From: Thermoguttaceae bacterium
GTDB taxonomy: Bacteria; Planctomycetota; Planctomycetia; Pirellulales; Thermoguttaceae
Length of the DNA stretch: 49,740 bases
Direction: 5' to 3'
Assembly (NCBI GenBank): GCA_017434455.1
Contig: JAFRFG010000029.1
Coordinates: 1 to 49,740 of the forward strand
Shown: positions 35,031 through 47,163 of the stretch, in pieces
Layout of the letters: each line of letters begins with the position of its first letter
How positions within the stretch are numbered: position 1 is the first letter of the stretch
Program-made: the position numbers and the translations under genes
Notes under the pieces: generated by a model
The model's input: the letters and a program-made list of their open reading frames with translations, nothing else
Told to the model about the DNA's origin: nothing
The model's database searches: none

Positions 35031-36473
35031 ATGAAACGAACGATGATTTTTCTGGCCTCCCTCGCGATGGGGTGGCTGTCTTTCGCGTCCGAAGCGGCAC
35101 TTCATGCGCAGGAGCCCAGCACCGGTGAGGCGGTCCACATCGGCTCGAACCGGGAGCTCTTTGTCGACCAGTACCTGATCGGCTCGCTCGACGGGACGGC
35201 GCAGAAACTTTGGCCCCCGCGCGACGAGGGGCCGATCCTCTTCCTCGATTCTCCCTGGGAGGGGGAGCTGAGCATCTATATGACCGTCCTGCACGTCGGT
35301 TCAAAGTACCAGCTCTACTACCGGGGCAAGGGATCCACTTGTTACGCCGAAAGCGAGGACGGCATCCACTGGACGAAGCCGAATCTCGGCCTCGCTTCTT
35401 GGGGGGAGAATCACAACACGAATCTCCTCTTTGGCCCCGAACCGGAGCTGAGCCACAACTTCGCGCCGTTCTACGACACTAACCCGAACTGCCCGCCCGA
35501 TCAGCGGTACAAGGCGCTGGCCGGTCTCGGCGGGTTGGTCGCCTACGTCTCCCCCGATGGGGTCCATTGGAAGAAACTCCGGGAAGAACCGATCATACGG
35601 CACCCAAACTACAAGCTCGATTCCCAGAACGTCGCCTTCTGGTCCGAGTCGGAGGGGAAGTACCTCTGTTATCTGCGCGGCTGGGACGGTTATCGCACGG
35701 TCATCCGGATTGAGTCGGACGACTTTCTCCACTGGGGCCCGGAAGGGGGTGTTTTTATGACCTACGGGGACACCCCCCGGGAGCATATCTACATCAACCA
35801 AACGACCCCCTATTTCCGCGCGCCGCAGATTTACATCGCCGCCGCCGCGCGCTTTATGGAAGGCAAGCGGGTCGTCACGCCGGAAGAGGCCAAAGCGTGC
35901 TCGGTGGTTCCCGGCGAGGACAGCTCTTGCTCCGATTCGGTCGTGATGACGACCCGCGGCGGGGGCGTCTACGACCGGACCTTTATGGAGGGGCTGATCC
36001 GTCCCGGTTTCGATCCGGGGGACTGGATCGCGCGGACGAACTACCCGGTGCGCGGCATCGTTCAGACCGGCCCGGACGAAATGTCCCTGTACGTCGAGCG
36101 GTTTTACAACCAGCCGCGGGCTCGTGTCCACCGCTACAGCTGGAAGCTCGATCGGATCGCCTCGATCAACGCGCCGTACGCCGGGGGCGAGTTCCGCACT
36201 AAGCCGATGGTTTTCTCTGGTGAGGATCTGTTCATCAACGCCAACACCAGCGCCCCGGGAACGATTCAGATCGAGATCTTAGATAAGTCCGGCCAGCCGA
36301 TTCCCGGTTACGAACTGGACAAATCGCCGGTTCTCACGGGGAACTGGATCGAGAAGAAAGTCCGCTGGGCGGAGGACAAATCGGCCGCTTCCTTGGCCGG
36401 TCAAGAGGTGATTCTTCGCTTCGTGATGAAGGACGCCGATCTTTACGCCCTGCGGTTCGGAGCGGAAGAGTAA
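35031..36473 (+). CDS. Secreted propeller-type glycosidase-like protein, array copy 6
   Basis: A 480-residue paralogue and the shortest copy. The variable loop is cut to GKGSTCYAES, and residues around the SHNFAPF motif read LLFGPEPELSHNFAPF. GLGGLVAYVSPDGVHWKKLR has lost the spacer that follows ALAG in other copies, a feature shared with copy 7. Leader MKRTMIFLASLAMGWLSFAS. Spacing to copy 5 is 34 bases. Confidence 0.85.
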   Translation: MKRTMIFLASLAMGWLSFASEAALHAQEPSTGEAVHIGSNRELFVDQYLIGSLDGTAQKLWPPRDEGPILFLDSPWEGELSIYMTVLHVGSKYQLYYRGKGSTCYAESEDGIHWTKPNLGLASWGENHNTNLLFGPEPELSHNFAPFYDTNPNCPPDQRYKALAGLGGLVAYVSPDGVHWKKLREEPIIRHPNYKLDSQNVAFWSESEGKYLCYLRGWDGYRTVIRIESDDFLHWGPEGGVFMTYGDTPREHIYINQTTPYFRAPQIYIAAAARFMEGKRVVTPEEAKACSVVPGEDSSCSDSVVMTTRGGGVYDRTFMEGLIRPGFDPGDWIARTNYPVRGIVQTGPDEMSLYVERFYNQPRARVHRYSWKLDRIASINAPYAGGEFRTKPMVFSGEDLFINANTSAPGTIQIEILDKSGQPIPGYELDKSPVLTGNWIEKKVRWAEDKSAASLAGQEVILRFVMKDADLYALRFGAEE

Positions 36474-36499
36474 CACATATCCCAATCAGGTCATAAACG

Positions 36500-37969
36500 A
36501 TGAAACGAACGATGATCCTTCCGGCCTGTCTGGCGATAGGGTTGTTTTTTGTTCTCCCGTCGGCACTTTGTGCCCAGGAGACAGACACCGGCGAGGCGGT
36601 CAACATCGGCTCGAATCGAGAGCTCTTTGTCGACCAGTACCTGATCGGTTCGCTCGACGGGACGGCGCAAAAACTCTGGCCCCCGCGTGACGAGGGGCCG
36701 GTTCTCTTCCTCGATCGTCCGTGGGAGGGTGAATTCTGCCTCTATATGACCGTCATTCACGTCGACTCAAAGTACCGGCTCTACTATCGCGGCGGCCCCA
36801 CCCCGGGGAAGGGGGACGGCACCGACGATCGGACCTGCTATGCCGAGAGCGACGATGGTATTCACTGGACACGCCCGAATCTTGGTTTCTTCTCGTGGGA
36901 GGGGAACGACCAGACGAATATTCTCTTTGATACCGACCCGCAGCTGAGCCACAACTTCGCGCCGTTCTACGACACCAATCCGAACTGCCCGCCCGAGCAG
37001 CGGTACAAGGCGCTGGCCGGTCTGGCCGGGCTGGTCGCCTTCGCCTCCCCCGACGGGATCCATTGGAAGAAGCTTCAGGAAGAGCCGGTCGCCAAGCACC
37101 CGAATTTTGCCTGCGACTCGCAGAATGTCGCGTTTTGGTCCGAGTCGGAGGGGAAGTACCTCTGTTATCTGCGCGGCTGGGACAGCTATCGGACGGTCAT
37201 CCGGATCGAGTCGGACGACTTCATTCACTGGAGCCCGGAGGGGGGTGTCTTTATGACCTACGGCGATACCCCCCGGGAGCAGATTTACGTCAATCAGACG
37301 GCCCCCTATTTCCGCGCGCCGCAGATTTATATCGCCACCGCCGCCCGTTTTATGGAAGGCAGGCGGATCGTCTCCCCGGAAGCGGCCAAGGCGTGCTCGG
37401 TGGTTCCCGGTTACGACGGCGACTGCTCTGACGCGGTGTTGATGACGACCCGCGGCGGGAGCGTCTATGACCGGACCTTTATGGAGGGGCTGATCCGTCC
37501 CGGTTTCGATCCGGGGGACTGGATTTCTCGGACGAACTACCCGGTTCGCGGTATTGTCCAGACCGGCCCGGATGAGATGTCGATGTACGCCGGGCGTTTC
37601 TATGCCCAGCCGCGCGCTCGGATCCACCGTTACAGCTGGACGCTCGATCGGATCGCTTCGGTCAGCGCGCCGTACGCGGGGGGAGAATTTAGAACCCGTC
37701 CACTGATCTTCTCCGGTGAAGATCTGTTCATCAACGCCAACACCAGCGCCCCGGGGACGATTCAAATCGAGATCTTAGACAAAAACGGCCAGCCGATCCC
37801 CGGTTACGAACTGGACAAATCGCCGGTTCTCACCGGGAACTGGATTGAAAAGAAGGTCCGCTGGGCGGAGGACAAATCGGCCGGCTCGCTGGCCGGCCAA
37901 GAGGTGATTCTGCGCTTCGTGATGAAGGACGCCGATCTTTACGCCCTGCGGTTCGGGGCGGAAGAATAA
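36500..37969 (+). CDS. Secreted propeller-type glycosidase-like protein, array copy 7
   Basis: A 489-residue paralogue, last of the array. The variable loop GGPTPGKGDGTDDRTCYAES is that of copies 1 and 2 at the far end of the array. The central WDSYRTVIRIESDDFIHWSP matches copy 3, and the ALAGLAGLVAF deletion matches copy 6. This mixture is best explained by recombination among copies. Leader MKRTMILPACLAIGLFFVLP. It is followed after 26 bases by the thioredoxin-domain gene. Confidence 0.85.
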   Translation: MKRTMILPACLAIGLFFVLPSALCAQETDTGEAVNIGSNRELFVDQYLIGSLDGTAQKLWPPRDEGPVLFLDRPWEGEFCLYMTVIHVDSKYRLYYRGGPTPGKGDGTDDRTCYAESDDGIHWTRPNLGFFSWEGNDQTNILFDTDPQLSHNFAPFYDTNPNCPPEQRYKALAGLAGLVAFASPDGIHWKKLQEEPVAKHPNFACDSQNVAFWSESEGKYLCYLRGWDSYRTVIRIESDDFIHWSPEGGVFMTYGDTPREQIYVNQTAPYFRAPQIYIATAARFMEGRRIVSPEAAKACSVVPGYDGDCSDAVLMTTRGGSVYDRTFMEGLIRPGFDPGDWISRTNYPVRGIVQTGPDEMSMYAGRFYAQPRARIHRYSWTLDRIASVSAPYAGGEFRTRPLIFSGEDLFINANTSAPGTIQIEILDKNGQPIPGYELDKSPVLTGNWIEKKVRWAEDKSAGSLAGQEVILRFVMKDADLYALRFGAEE

Positions 37970-37995
37970 CATATTTCCCAATCAGGTCACAAACG

Positions 37996-38871
37996 ATGAA
38001 ACGAACGATTTTTCTGCTTTCCCTCATAATGGCGGCTCTTTCAACCGTCCTGCAGGCCTCTTTGGCGCTTGGCGCCGACCAACAAAGTGCCCCGGCCGCC
38101 GCGCAAACGGCCCCGCCGAAAGGCGGCGCGGTCATCCCCGGCAGCGCTCCGGTTCCTAACCAGCCGGGTGCCGGGGATCAGACCGGCGCCGAGCCGTCCG
38201 AAGAGCAGGAGCCGGAGCTGACCGAAGATCAAAAGCACTACATGGCGTCGAACCAATGCTTCGCCGACGAAGATTACAAAGGGGCGCTGCGTGAGCTCGA
38301 CGCCGCCTTGGCGATCTTTCCCGTGTCGCTGCTCTACAAGGTTCAGCGTCAGTTCGTAGAACTTCAGATCGCGGCCTCCGCGATCGGGGACGATCAGGAG
38401 AAGCTCCAACAGCTTGTGGCCGACTGGGTCAAAGATATCAAACTCCCGCCGTCCGACACTCCTCAGATCACGACCCCCGAGGCCTATGAGGCGTTTATCG
38501 TCTCCTCGGCGGTGACGGTGGTCGATTTCACCGCCGTGTGGTGTGCTCCGTGCCAAATGCTGGTCCCCTACCTGGCGAAGATCGAGGCGGCTTACGGTCC
38601 GGTCGGGGTGAAATTCGCCCGAATTGATTTTGATGAAATCGCCACCGAGGAGAACGAGGAGTTCATCAAACAGATCCAGCTGGGACCGATCCCCGATGTC
38701 CGCATTTACGCGGGCGGCCGGCTCTTCGCGCAGGTCAAAGGAACGGACCCGTTCTTAATTCTCTTTTATCTCGACTGCGCGGTTCATGCCGTCGGCGGAT
38801 ACCGTCCGCGTCAGTCGGACCAGCAGGCGCAGCCGAGCCAGCAAGGACAGCCGAGCCAGCAGAGCCGATAG
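37996..38871 (+). CDS. Exported thioredoxin-domain protein
   Basis: A 291-residue exported protein. The leader MKRTIFLLSLIMAALSTVL and upstream ATCAGGTCACAAACG match those of the preceding propeller genes. A Pro/Gln/Ala-rich linker (about 28-65) and a short helical, TPR-like region (78-145) precede a thioredoxin fold with W182-C-A-P-C186 and a cis-Pro loop in LGPIPDVRIYAGG. The C-terminus is a low-complexity Q/P/S tail (QPSQQGQPSQQ). Periplasmic disulfide reduction or oxidation is likely. As last gene of the array transcript it could assist folding of the cysteine-containing propeller proteins, but that is inference. Confidence 0.85.
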   Translation: MKRTIFLLSLIMAALSTVLQASLALGADQQSAPAAAQTAPPKGGAVIPGSAPVPNQPGAGDQTGAEPSEEQEPELTEDQKHYMASNQCFADEDYKGALRELDAALAIFPVSLLYKVQRQFVELQIAASAIGDDQEKLQQLVADWVKDIKLPPSDTPQITTPEAYEAFIVSSAVTVVDFTAVWCAPCQMLVPYLAKIEAAYGPVGVKFARIDFDEIATEENEEFIKQIQLGPIPDVRIYAGGRLFAQVKGTDPFLILFYLDCAVHAVGGYRPRQSDQQAQPSQQGQPSQQSR

Positions 38872-38876
38872 AATCC

Positions 38877-38910
38877 GGGGGGCAATCGTTGAGAGGCCCC
38901 CTTCTTTTTT
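38877..38910 (+). terminator. Rho-independent terminator after the array operon
   Basis: A GGGGGC stem (38878-38883) pairs with GCCCCC (38896-38901) across a 12-base loop, followed by TTCTTTTTT. It lies six bases after the thioredoxin stop, so it should end the array transcript. Confidence 0.75.
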
Positions 38911-39386
38911 GGTGTGAAGGGCTCTTTCAACGTTTACAGTAAAATCCGGGATAATAGAGAAATCGATAACGTCTTGTGTTAAAGAGCTTTTACACAAAAC
39001 AACCAAACGTCCCTGTTTTTGCGGGGTGATCGCCGCTTTGTATGCCGGTGAAATCGAGAGTTTGTTTGACAAAAGAGGAACATTCTAGCAGAAACCACTT
39101 TGTCCAAGATTAAAGTCTGGTATATCTGCCTATTTATGAACAGCTCACACTGAAAAACACGGGTTTTTTGACAAATCACGACGAGACGTCTCGATGTCGA
39201 AAAAGAGAATTTTCGGAAATTTCGGAAAATCTGCCCAATGTTGTGACACATGCTGTCAACCCCACTTTACAACCGCTTTTCACTGCGTTAGAAAAGATGA
39301 TTAGATACTGGGTCGTTTGGTTTTGTTGATCCGGATCCCTTTCCCGGATCAGCAAATGCCCAGGAAGAAGGATATCGGGTCTATCG
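38911..39386. other. AT-rich spacer upstream of the cas operon with several inverted repeats
   Basis: No convincing gene lies in this 476-base stretch. It holds a near-palindrome at 38974-38997 (TTGTGTTAAAG / CTTTTACACAA, one mismatch), a perfect 12-base palindrome CGAGACGTCTCG at 39182-39193, a doubled TTTCGGAAA at about 39208-39226, and an 8-base inverted repeat TGATCCGG/CCGGATCA at 39327-39351 close to cas3. TTGACA boxes at 39066 and 39168 lack good -10 partners. The cas promoter must lie here but cannot be fixed. Confidence 0.45.
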
Positions 39387-41849
39387 ATGAACGAACCCCT
39401 CTACGCGCACACGAACGACGAGAAGAACCCCAAAGGGTGGCATTCCCTGGCGGATCATCTTCGGGGAACCGCCGAGATGGCGGCCGAATTCGCGAAACCG
39501 TTCGGATCAGCCCCCTGGGGATACGCGTTGGGTGTTCTCCATGATCTGGGGAAGGTTCACCCGAAGTTTCAGAAGTACCTAATCGATTCGACACTCGAGA
39601 ATGTACCTGCCGAGGGGAAAGGCAACAACCAAACCGTCGGAGATGAGGACAGCAGCCGAGTTGATAACCGCGGTGGCGCCGGACGCAAGGTGAAACGGCA
39701 CAGTCCGGTGAATCACTCAGCCGCCGGGGCCTATTGGGCAAAAGAGAAATTGGGTCCCTTTCTTGGCCAGACCATTGCCTATCCTATTCTGGGGCATCAC
39801 GCCGGCCTTCCCGATTATATCGGTGGTGTAGAGCCAAAATCGTCCTTACAATTCCGTTTGTCGGATGAGGCCGACGATTGCCGGCGCTGTATCAGCACTA
39901 AAAACGATAAGATACTTTCTTTGCTCGGCGAAATCACCCAAAATACGCTTCTTCCTCCTGAGACATTTGATATGACTGAGGATGTTTATCACCTCTGGGT
40001 ACGGATGCTCTTCTCGTGTCTCACCGACGCCGACTGGCTCGACACCGAACGGTATTCCGACATCAACAGATATCAAAACCGACCAACATTCCCTTCGCTC
40101 TGTGACCTCAAAGCGCGGTTCGATCAGTATATGAGCGGCATCGTTGGACAAGAGACAGCCGGTGGCACCAGCGATGAAACACAGACAATCAAACATGTCC
40201 GCGACGAAATCTATCGCGCTTGTCTCCGGGCCGCCCAAAAAGAACCGGGGCTCTTCACCCTTTGCGCGCCGACCGGAGGCGGAAAGACATTATCGAGCAT
40301 GGCGTTCGCCCTGGAACACGCTGTTCGCCACCATAAAAGCCGGATCATCTATGCTATTCCCTACACGAGCATCATCGAGCAGACCGCCGACGTTTTTCGA
40401 AAGATCTTCGGGGAGGGGAATGTTCTGGAGCATCATTGTAATTTTGACCCGGCGCGCCTTGGTGAGGATAAAAACAAGACCGACGCCCCCTTTGAGGAGA
40501 CACTCACCGAGGAGCAGTATCTCCAAGCGACCGAAAATTGGGACGCGCCCATCATTGTCACGACCAATGTTCAGTTCTTTGAATCATGTTTTGCCGCCGA
40601 TCCCCGCCGCTGCCGCAAATTACACAACATAGCCAACAGTGTGGTGATACTTGACGAAGCTCAAATGCTCCCGACCGACTTGCTCTCTCCCTGTGTTCAC
40701 CTGCTAAACCAGCTCAGCCGTGCCTTCGGGGTTACCTCGGTCATCTGTACCGCGACCCAGCCGGCGCTCGAGCAGCTTAAAACCATTGAGACGCCGAATA
40801 TTAAATACACGCCTCTTGATAAAACGACACCTATCATCGAGGAAGATGTGGTCTGCCGCCATTTTAAGGCGCTCAAGCGGGTGCGATACGAATTTGACGA
40901 TCCCGATCAACCCCGAAGCTGGGAAACGCTGGCGAGGGAATTGGCCGGAATCGACGAGGTCCTTTGTATCGTCAATACCCGGCGGGATTGTTACAACCTA
41001 TATCAGGCCCTAAGCGCGGCGGTACCGGAAAAGCAGAGGGGGGCGGTCTACCACCTTTCGGCGCTCCAATGCGGCAGTCACCGTATGCGGTTGATCGGTG
41101 AAATTAAGGATCGGCTCGCTCAAAACCGCGAACATCGTCGAAAGGGAGAACCGACCGTCCCGATTCGGGTGATCAGTACGCAGTTGATCGAGGCGGGGGT
41201 CGATATCGATTTTCCCGTGGTGTATCGTGCCTGCGCCGGGCTCGACTCGGTGGCGCAGGCGGCGGGACGCTGTAACCGTGAAGGGAAGCTCTCGCGTGAA
41301 GGGATGGTTCGAGTCTTCACCGCGCCCAACCCGATCTGGGGCGGGGTAATGCGCAAGGGGGCCGATACTACAGCGCAAATGCTTAAGAATAAGCCAGATA
41401 TAGACCCTAACGATCCGATGCTCTTCCTTAATTTTTTTCGTCAATTTTATAACAAGCTTAACACCTTGGATAAAGACCAAGTCGTCGAACAGCTCACCAA
41501 AGACGTCAACAATTCCAGTGGTGACCCGGAGGTCCCGTTCCGATCGGTCGCTGATCAATTTCAACTGATCGAGGACGAAGCCGCCTACGGCGTGATTGTT
41601 CCCTATAACGACGAGGCCAGAAAATTGATAAAACAGCTAAAATTCGGGATTCGTCGTGATCTTATGCGGTCGCTTCAGCGTTATACGGTAACGCTGCGCA
41701 AGAATCAACTGTGCGAAGCGATCGCCGGCGGAATCATCCGCGAGGTCTATCCGGGGATCTTTGTTCAGGAAATGCTCGGTATCTATGAGGATACCGTCGG
41801 TATGAATATTTTCCGCGACACTTTTCCGGTAGAGGCGGTAGTCATTTAA
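39387..41849 (+). CDS. cas3: Cas3 helicase-nuclease, subtype I-C
   Basis: An 820-residue HD-nuclease/helicase fusion. The HD domain has H19 and H24, L-H52-D53-LGKVHPKF, and GHHAGLPDYIGG. The superfamily 2 helicase shows Walker A APTGGGKT near 294-301, LDEAQML (DEAH-type) near 422, VICTATQP, STQLIEAGVDIDFPVV and QAAGRCNREG. All key residues are present. It is recruited by target-bound Cascade and degrades DNA 3' to 5'. It opens the operon; order cas3-cas5-cas8c-cas7-cas4-cas1-cas2 is that of subtype I-C. The AGGAAGAAGGA ribosome site is rather far from the ATG (about 14 bases). Confidence 0.95.
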   Translation: MNEPLYAHTNDEKNPKGWHSLADHLRGTAEMAAEFAKPFGSAPWGYALGVLHDLGKVHPKFQKYLIDSTLENVPAEGKGNNQTVGDEDSSRVDNRGGAGRKVKRHSPVNHSAAGAYWAKEKLGPFLGQTIAYPILGHHAGLPDYIGGVEPKSSLQFRLSDEADDCRRCISTKNDKILSLLGEITQNTLLPPETFDMTEDVYHLWVRMLFSCLTDADWLDTERYSDINRYQNRPTFPSLCDLKARFDQYMSGIVGQETAGGTSDETQTIKHVRDEIYRACLRAAQKEPGLFTLCAPTGGGKTLSSMAFALEHAVRHHKSRIIYAIPYTSIIEQTADVFRKIFGEGNVLEHHCNFDPARLGEDKNKTDAPFEETLTEEQYLQATENWDAPIIVTTNVQFFESCFAADPRRCRKLHNIANSVVILDEAQMLPTDLLSPCVHLLNQLSRAFGVTSVICTATQPALEQLKTIETPNIKYTPLDKTTPIIEEDVVCRHFKALKRVRYEFDDPDQPRSWETLARELAGIDEVLCIVNTRRDCYNLYQALSAAVPEKQRGAVYHLSALQCGSHRMRLIGEIKDRLAQNREHRRKGEPTVPIRVISTQLIEAGVDIDFPVVYRACAGLDSVAQAAGRCNREGKLSREGMVRVFTAPNPIWGGVMRKGADTTAQMLKNKPDIDPNDPMLFLNFFRQFYNKLNTLDKDQVVEQLTKDVNNSSGDPEVPFRSVADQFQLIEDEAAYGVIVPYNDEARKLIKQLKFGIRRDLMRSLQRYTVTLRKNQLCEAIAGGIIREVYPGIFVQEMLGIYEDTVGMNIFRDTFPVEAVVI

Positions 41850-41898
41850 TCGAGGAGTCGATAGAATAGAGTCATTAGAGATAAAGATTCTTTTATAG

Positions 41899-44387
<2,489 letters not shown>

Positions 44388-44503
44388 CAACAACGAACGG
44401 TAACAAACAAATAACCATCCATCATATCTCCCTATGTCTCTTATCGACGGCTGTCGACTCTTTGGGATATTAGGGGAAGAGAAGAAAAGAAAGAGTAAGC
44501 ACG

Positions 44504-45424
44504 ATGAGTAACGAGCTCAATATGATCCGTAATCGCTATGACTTCATGTTGTTTTTCGATGTCCAGGACGGCAATCCGAACGGTGATCCCGACGCCGGCA
44601 ATATGCCGCGTATCGATCCGGAGACCGGCCAGGGTTTGGTGACCGATGTCTGTCTCAAGCGGAAGGTCCGCAACTACGTCCAATTGGCCCGCGCCAAACA
44701 GGATGGATACGATATCTTCATCAAAGAAAAGGCGGTTCTCAATACGCTGATTGACGCGGCTTATGAGAAGGAAGGGATCGATCTCACGGCGGCTCCGAAG
44801 GATGAAAAGGATGGAAAAAAGCGGACCGCTCCCGGAAAAGGGCAGGGCTCTGAGGTGGAGTCGGCCCGTATGCGTATGTGCCGCACCTACTATGATGTGC
44901 GAACCTTCGGGGCGGTGATGATGACCGGAGCCAACGCCGGTCAAGTTCGCGGCCCGGTTCAGCTCACCTTCGCTCGGTCGGTCGACCCGATCGCTGCCTT
45001 GGAACACTCGATCACTCGATGCGCTGTCGCGACTGAGGATGAGGCCGAAAAGCAGGGTGGAGATAACCGGACGATGGGACGTAAAAATACGGTACCCTAC
45101 GCTCTGTACTGCGCGCATGGGTTCGTTAGTCCGTCACTTGCCGCGCAAACCGGTTTTGACTCGGACGACCTTGCCCTCCTTTGGGAAGCCCTCAAAAATA
45201 TGTTTGAGCATGACCACAGTGCGGCCCGCGGGATGATGTCGACATGCAAGTTGATCGTCTTCAAGCATGACAGTGCCTTAGGGAACGCCTCGTCGGGCAC
45301 GCTCTTCAGTCTGATTCATGTCAAGAAAAAGGACTCGGTTTCAGTTCCTCGTTCGTTCGCTGATTATGAACTGACGATCGAAGACGATAAACTTCCGAAG
45401 GGAGTCGAAATACTGCCGAACTGA
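44504..45424 (+). CDS. cas7c: Cas7c (Csd2) backbone subunit of Cascade
   Basis: A 306-residue Csd2-family protein with [20 protein letters not shown] near the start, [20 protein letters not shown], and [20 protein letters not shown]. It coats the crRNA spacer as a filament of about seven copies. A 116-base gap without a gene separates it from cas8c, and it has its own site AAGAAAGAG. Its stop overlaps cas4 by one base (TGATG). Confidence 0.93.
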   Translation: MSNELNMIRNRYDFMLFFDVQDGNPNGDPDAGNMPRIDPETGQGLVTDVCLKRKVRNYVQLARAKQDGYDIFIKEKAVLNTLIDAAYEKEGIDLTAAPKDEKDGKKRTAPGKGQGSEVESARMRMCRTYYDVRTFGAVMMTGANAGQVRGPVQLTFARSVDPIAALEHSITRCAVATEDEAEKQGGDNRTMGRKNTVPYALYCAHGFVSPSLAAQTGFDSDDLALLWEALKNMFEHDHSAARGMMSTCKLIVFKHDSALGNASSGTLFSLIHVKKKDSVSVPRSFADYELTIEDDKLPKGVEILPN

Positions 45425-46080
45425 TGTATCGAGAGGATCAGTTTCTCCCACTGGTGGGGGTACAGCATTATTTGTTCTGCCCCCGCCAATGCGCACTGAT
45501 CTTCTTGGAGCAGCTCTGGGTCGACAACTACCTTACCGCTTCAGGGACAGTGATGCACGATCGGGTGCACAAAGGTCCGAATGAATCGCGCGGAGACATT
45601 CGGACCGTACGGCAGCTTCGCATGCGTTCGTTTCGGCTTGGCCTGACGGGTATCGCAGACGCGGTGGAGTTTCATCTTGCCGACGCGCAGCACCCGGGGG
45701 TTAAGCTGCCCCACGCGCGTGGACGATGGTATCCTTACCCGGTCGAATACAAGCGCGGCCGCCCGAAGCGCAATAATTGCGATCGTGCCCAGCTCTGCGC
45801 TCAAGCGATCTGTCTGGAGGAGATGCTTGGTCTGACGATCCGAGAGGGAGCGCTCTTTTATGGAGAGACACGCCATCGAGTGACTGTCCCGCTCGATACC
45901 GCGCTTCGCCAAGAGACTGAAGACGCGAGCCGGCATTTTCACGAAATGATCGACAGCGGTATCACCCCTCCGGCCCGGGAAGGGCCTCATTGCAAGTCGT
46001 GCTCGATTCGTGAGCTGTGCCTCCCGAACCGTCTTAAGTCGGCGAAAGAGTACATCCGGCGCCACGCCTTGGAAGGATAA
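45424..46080 (+). CDS. cas4: Cas4 exonuclease for spacer acquisition
   Basis: A 218-residue RecB-like nuclease with an iron-sulfur cluster. Cysteines C19 and C23 (FCPRQCAL) and the C-terminal HCKSCSIRELCLPN supply the cluster ligands. The nuclease residues are in GIADAVEFH and YPVEYKRGRPK (E-x-K). In I-C it works with Cas1-Cas2 to pick and trim prespacers with the right PAM. It starts inside the cas7 stop codon, consistent with translational coupling. Confidence 0.92.
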   Translation: MYREDQFLPLVGVQHYLFCPRQCALIFLEQLWVDNYLTASGTVMHDRVHKGPNESRGDIRTVRQLRMRSFRLGLTGIADAVEFHLADAQHPGVKLPHARGRWYPYPVEYKRGRPKRNNCDRAQLCAQAICLEEMLGLTIREGALFYGETRHRVTVPLDTALRQETEDASRHFHEMIDSGITPPAREGPHCKSCSIRELCLPNRLKSAKEYIRRHALEG

Positions 46081-46094
46081 AGGGACATCGCGGA

Positions 46095-47126
46095 ATGAAG
46101 AAGCATGGCAACACGCTTTATATCACCACGCAGGGGGCGTATGTCAGTCGGGACGGCGAGAACTTAGTTGTCTCGATTGACCGAATCGAGCGCCTTCGGC
46201 TGCCGATCCATACAATCTCCGGGGCGGTATCGTTTGGGAACGTTCTTTGGACGCCGTTCGCCCTCGGCCTTTGCGGCGAGCATGGGGTTTCGGTCTCGAT
46301 GATGACCGAATCGGGGCGTTTTATGGCTCGCAGCTGCGGGCCGCAAACCGGGAGCATTATCCTGCGCCGGGCCCAGCATCAGGCCTCGCGCAGCGACGAA
46401 ACGATATCACTGGCCGCCAGGTGCTTTATTATCGGGAAGATCACCAATGCCCGAACGGTTCTTCGACGCGCCCAGCGCGAATATTTCGCCGAGGCCCCTT
46501 GCGAATCGATCGACGCGGTGACACGGCTGTTTGATCAGTATCTTAACCAACTGCAGCATCCACTTCCAGTCGACACGGTCCGAGGTATCGAAGGGGACGC
46601 GGCTCGGCAGTATTTCAGCGTATTCGATCAGCTGATCCGCGCGCAAAAGAAAGATTTTTTCCTTCGTGAACGCTCGCGCCGTCCTCCGATGGATCGGGTC
46701 AATACGCTGCTTTCTTTCGTTTACACGCTTTTGGTGCACGATGTCGCCGCCGCCTGTGAATCGGTCGGACTGGATCCTCAGATGGGTTTTTTGCACGCCG
46801 ACCGCCCCGGTCGGCCGTCATTGGCCTTGGATCTTATGGAGGAGTTCCGCTCCTGGCTGGCCGACAGATTGGTTCTGTCGCTCATTAACCGAGGGCAGGT
46901 ACAGCCCAAGGGGTTCATCACGGCCGAGAACGGCAGCGTGAAGATGGACGACGATACACGCCGAACGGTTCTCGTGGCATGGAAGGAACGCAAGGATACG
47001 GTATTGGTCCACCCATTCATCAACGAGCGGCTTCCGATCGGTCTGGTTCCCTATGTCCAAGCACAGCTCATGGCGCGCTGGCTGCGCGGTGATCTGGACG
47101 CCTATCCTCCCTATTTTTACAAATAA
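46095..47126 (+). CDS. cas1: Cas1 integrase
   Basis: A 343-residue Cas1c-type integrase. The catalytic triad can be read as E166 in RGIEGDAARQYF, H234 in FLHADRPGRPSL, and E249 in LDLMEEFR. It joins prespacers to the leader end of the array as a complex with Cas2. It starts 14 bases after cas4 behind an AGGGA site. All residues appear functional, in keeping with a long array and fresh-looking spacers. Confidence 0.95.
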   Translation: MKKHGNTLYITTQGAYVSRDGENLVVSIDRIERLRLPIHTISGAVSFGNVLWTPFALGLCGEHGVSVSMMTESGRFMARSCGPQTGSIILRRAQHQASRSDETISLAARCFIIGKITNARTVLRRAQREYFAEAPCESIDAVTRLFDQYLNQLQHPLPVDTVRGIEGDAARQYFSVFDQLIRAQKKDFFLRERSRRPPMDRVNTLLSFVYTLLVHDVAAACESVGLDPQMGFLHADRPGRPSLALDLMEEFRSWLADRLVLSLINRGQVQPKGFITAENGSVKMDDDTRRTVLVAWKERKDTVLVHPFINERLPIGLVPYVQAQLMARWLRGDLDAYPPYFYK

Positions 47127-47163
47127 CCGATTCGATCGACACTTTAAGAAACGGGGAAATATT

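Larger units (their letters stand above)
27375..37969 (+). repeat. Seven-gene tandem array of about 1.5-kb units
   Basis: Seven same-strand units with 26-62-base gaps and similar ribosome-site regions. The last roughly 110 codons are almost the same in every unit at DNA level, while loops in the first half differ in length and sequence. That is the pattern of repeated duplication plus gene conversion. Confidence 0.85.

Noticed and set aside
47053..47163. Cas2 starting at an ATG 37 codons upstream
   Set aside because: This overlaps the end of cas1 and adds residues unlike Cas2; the TTG at 47164 gives the standard length.
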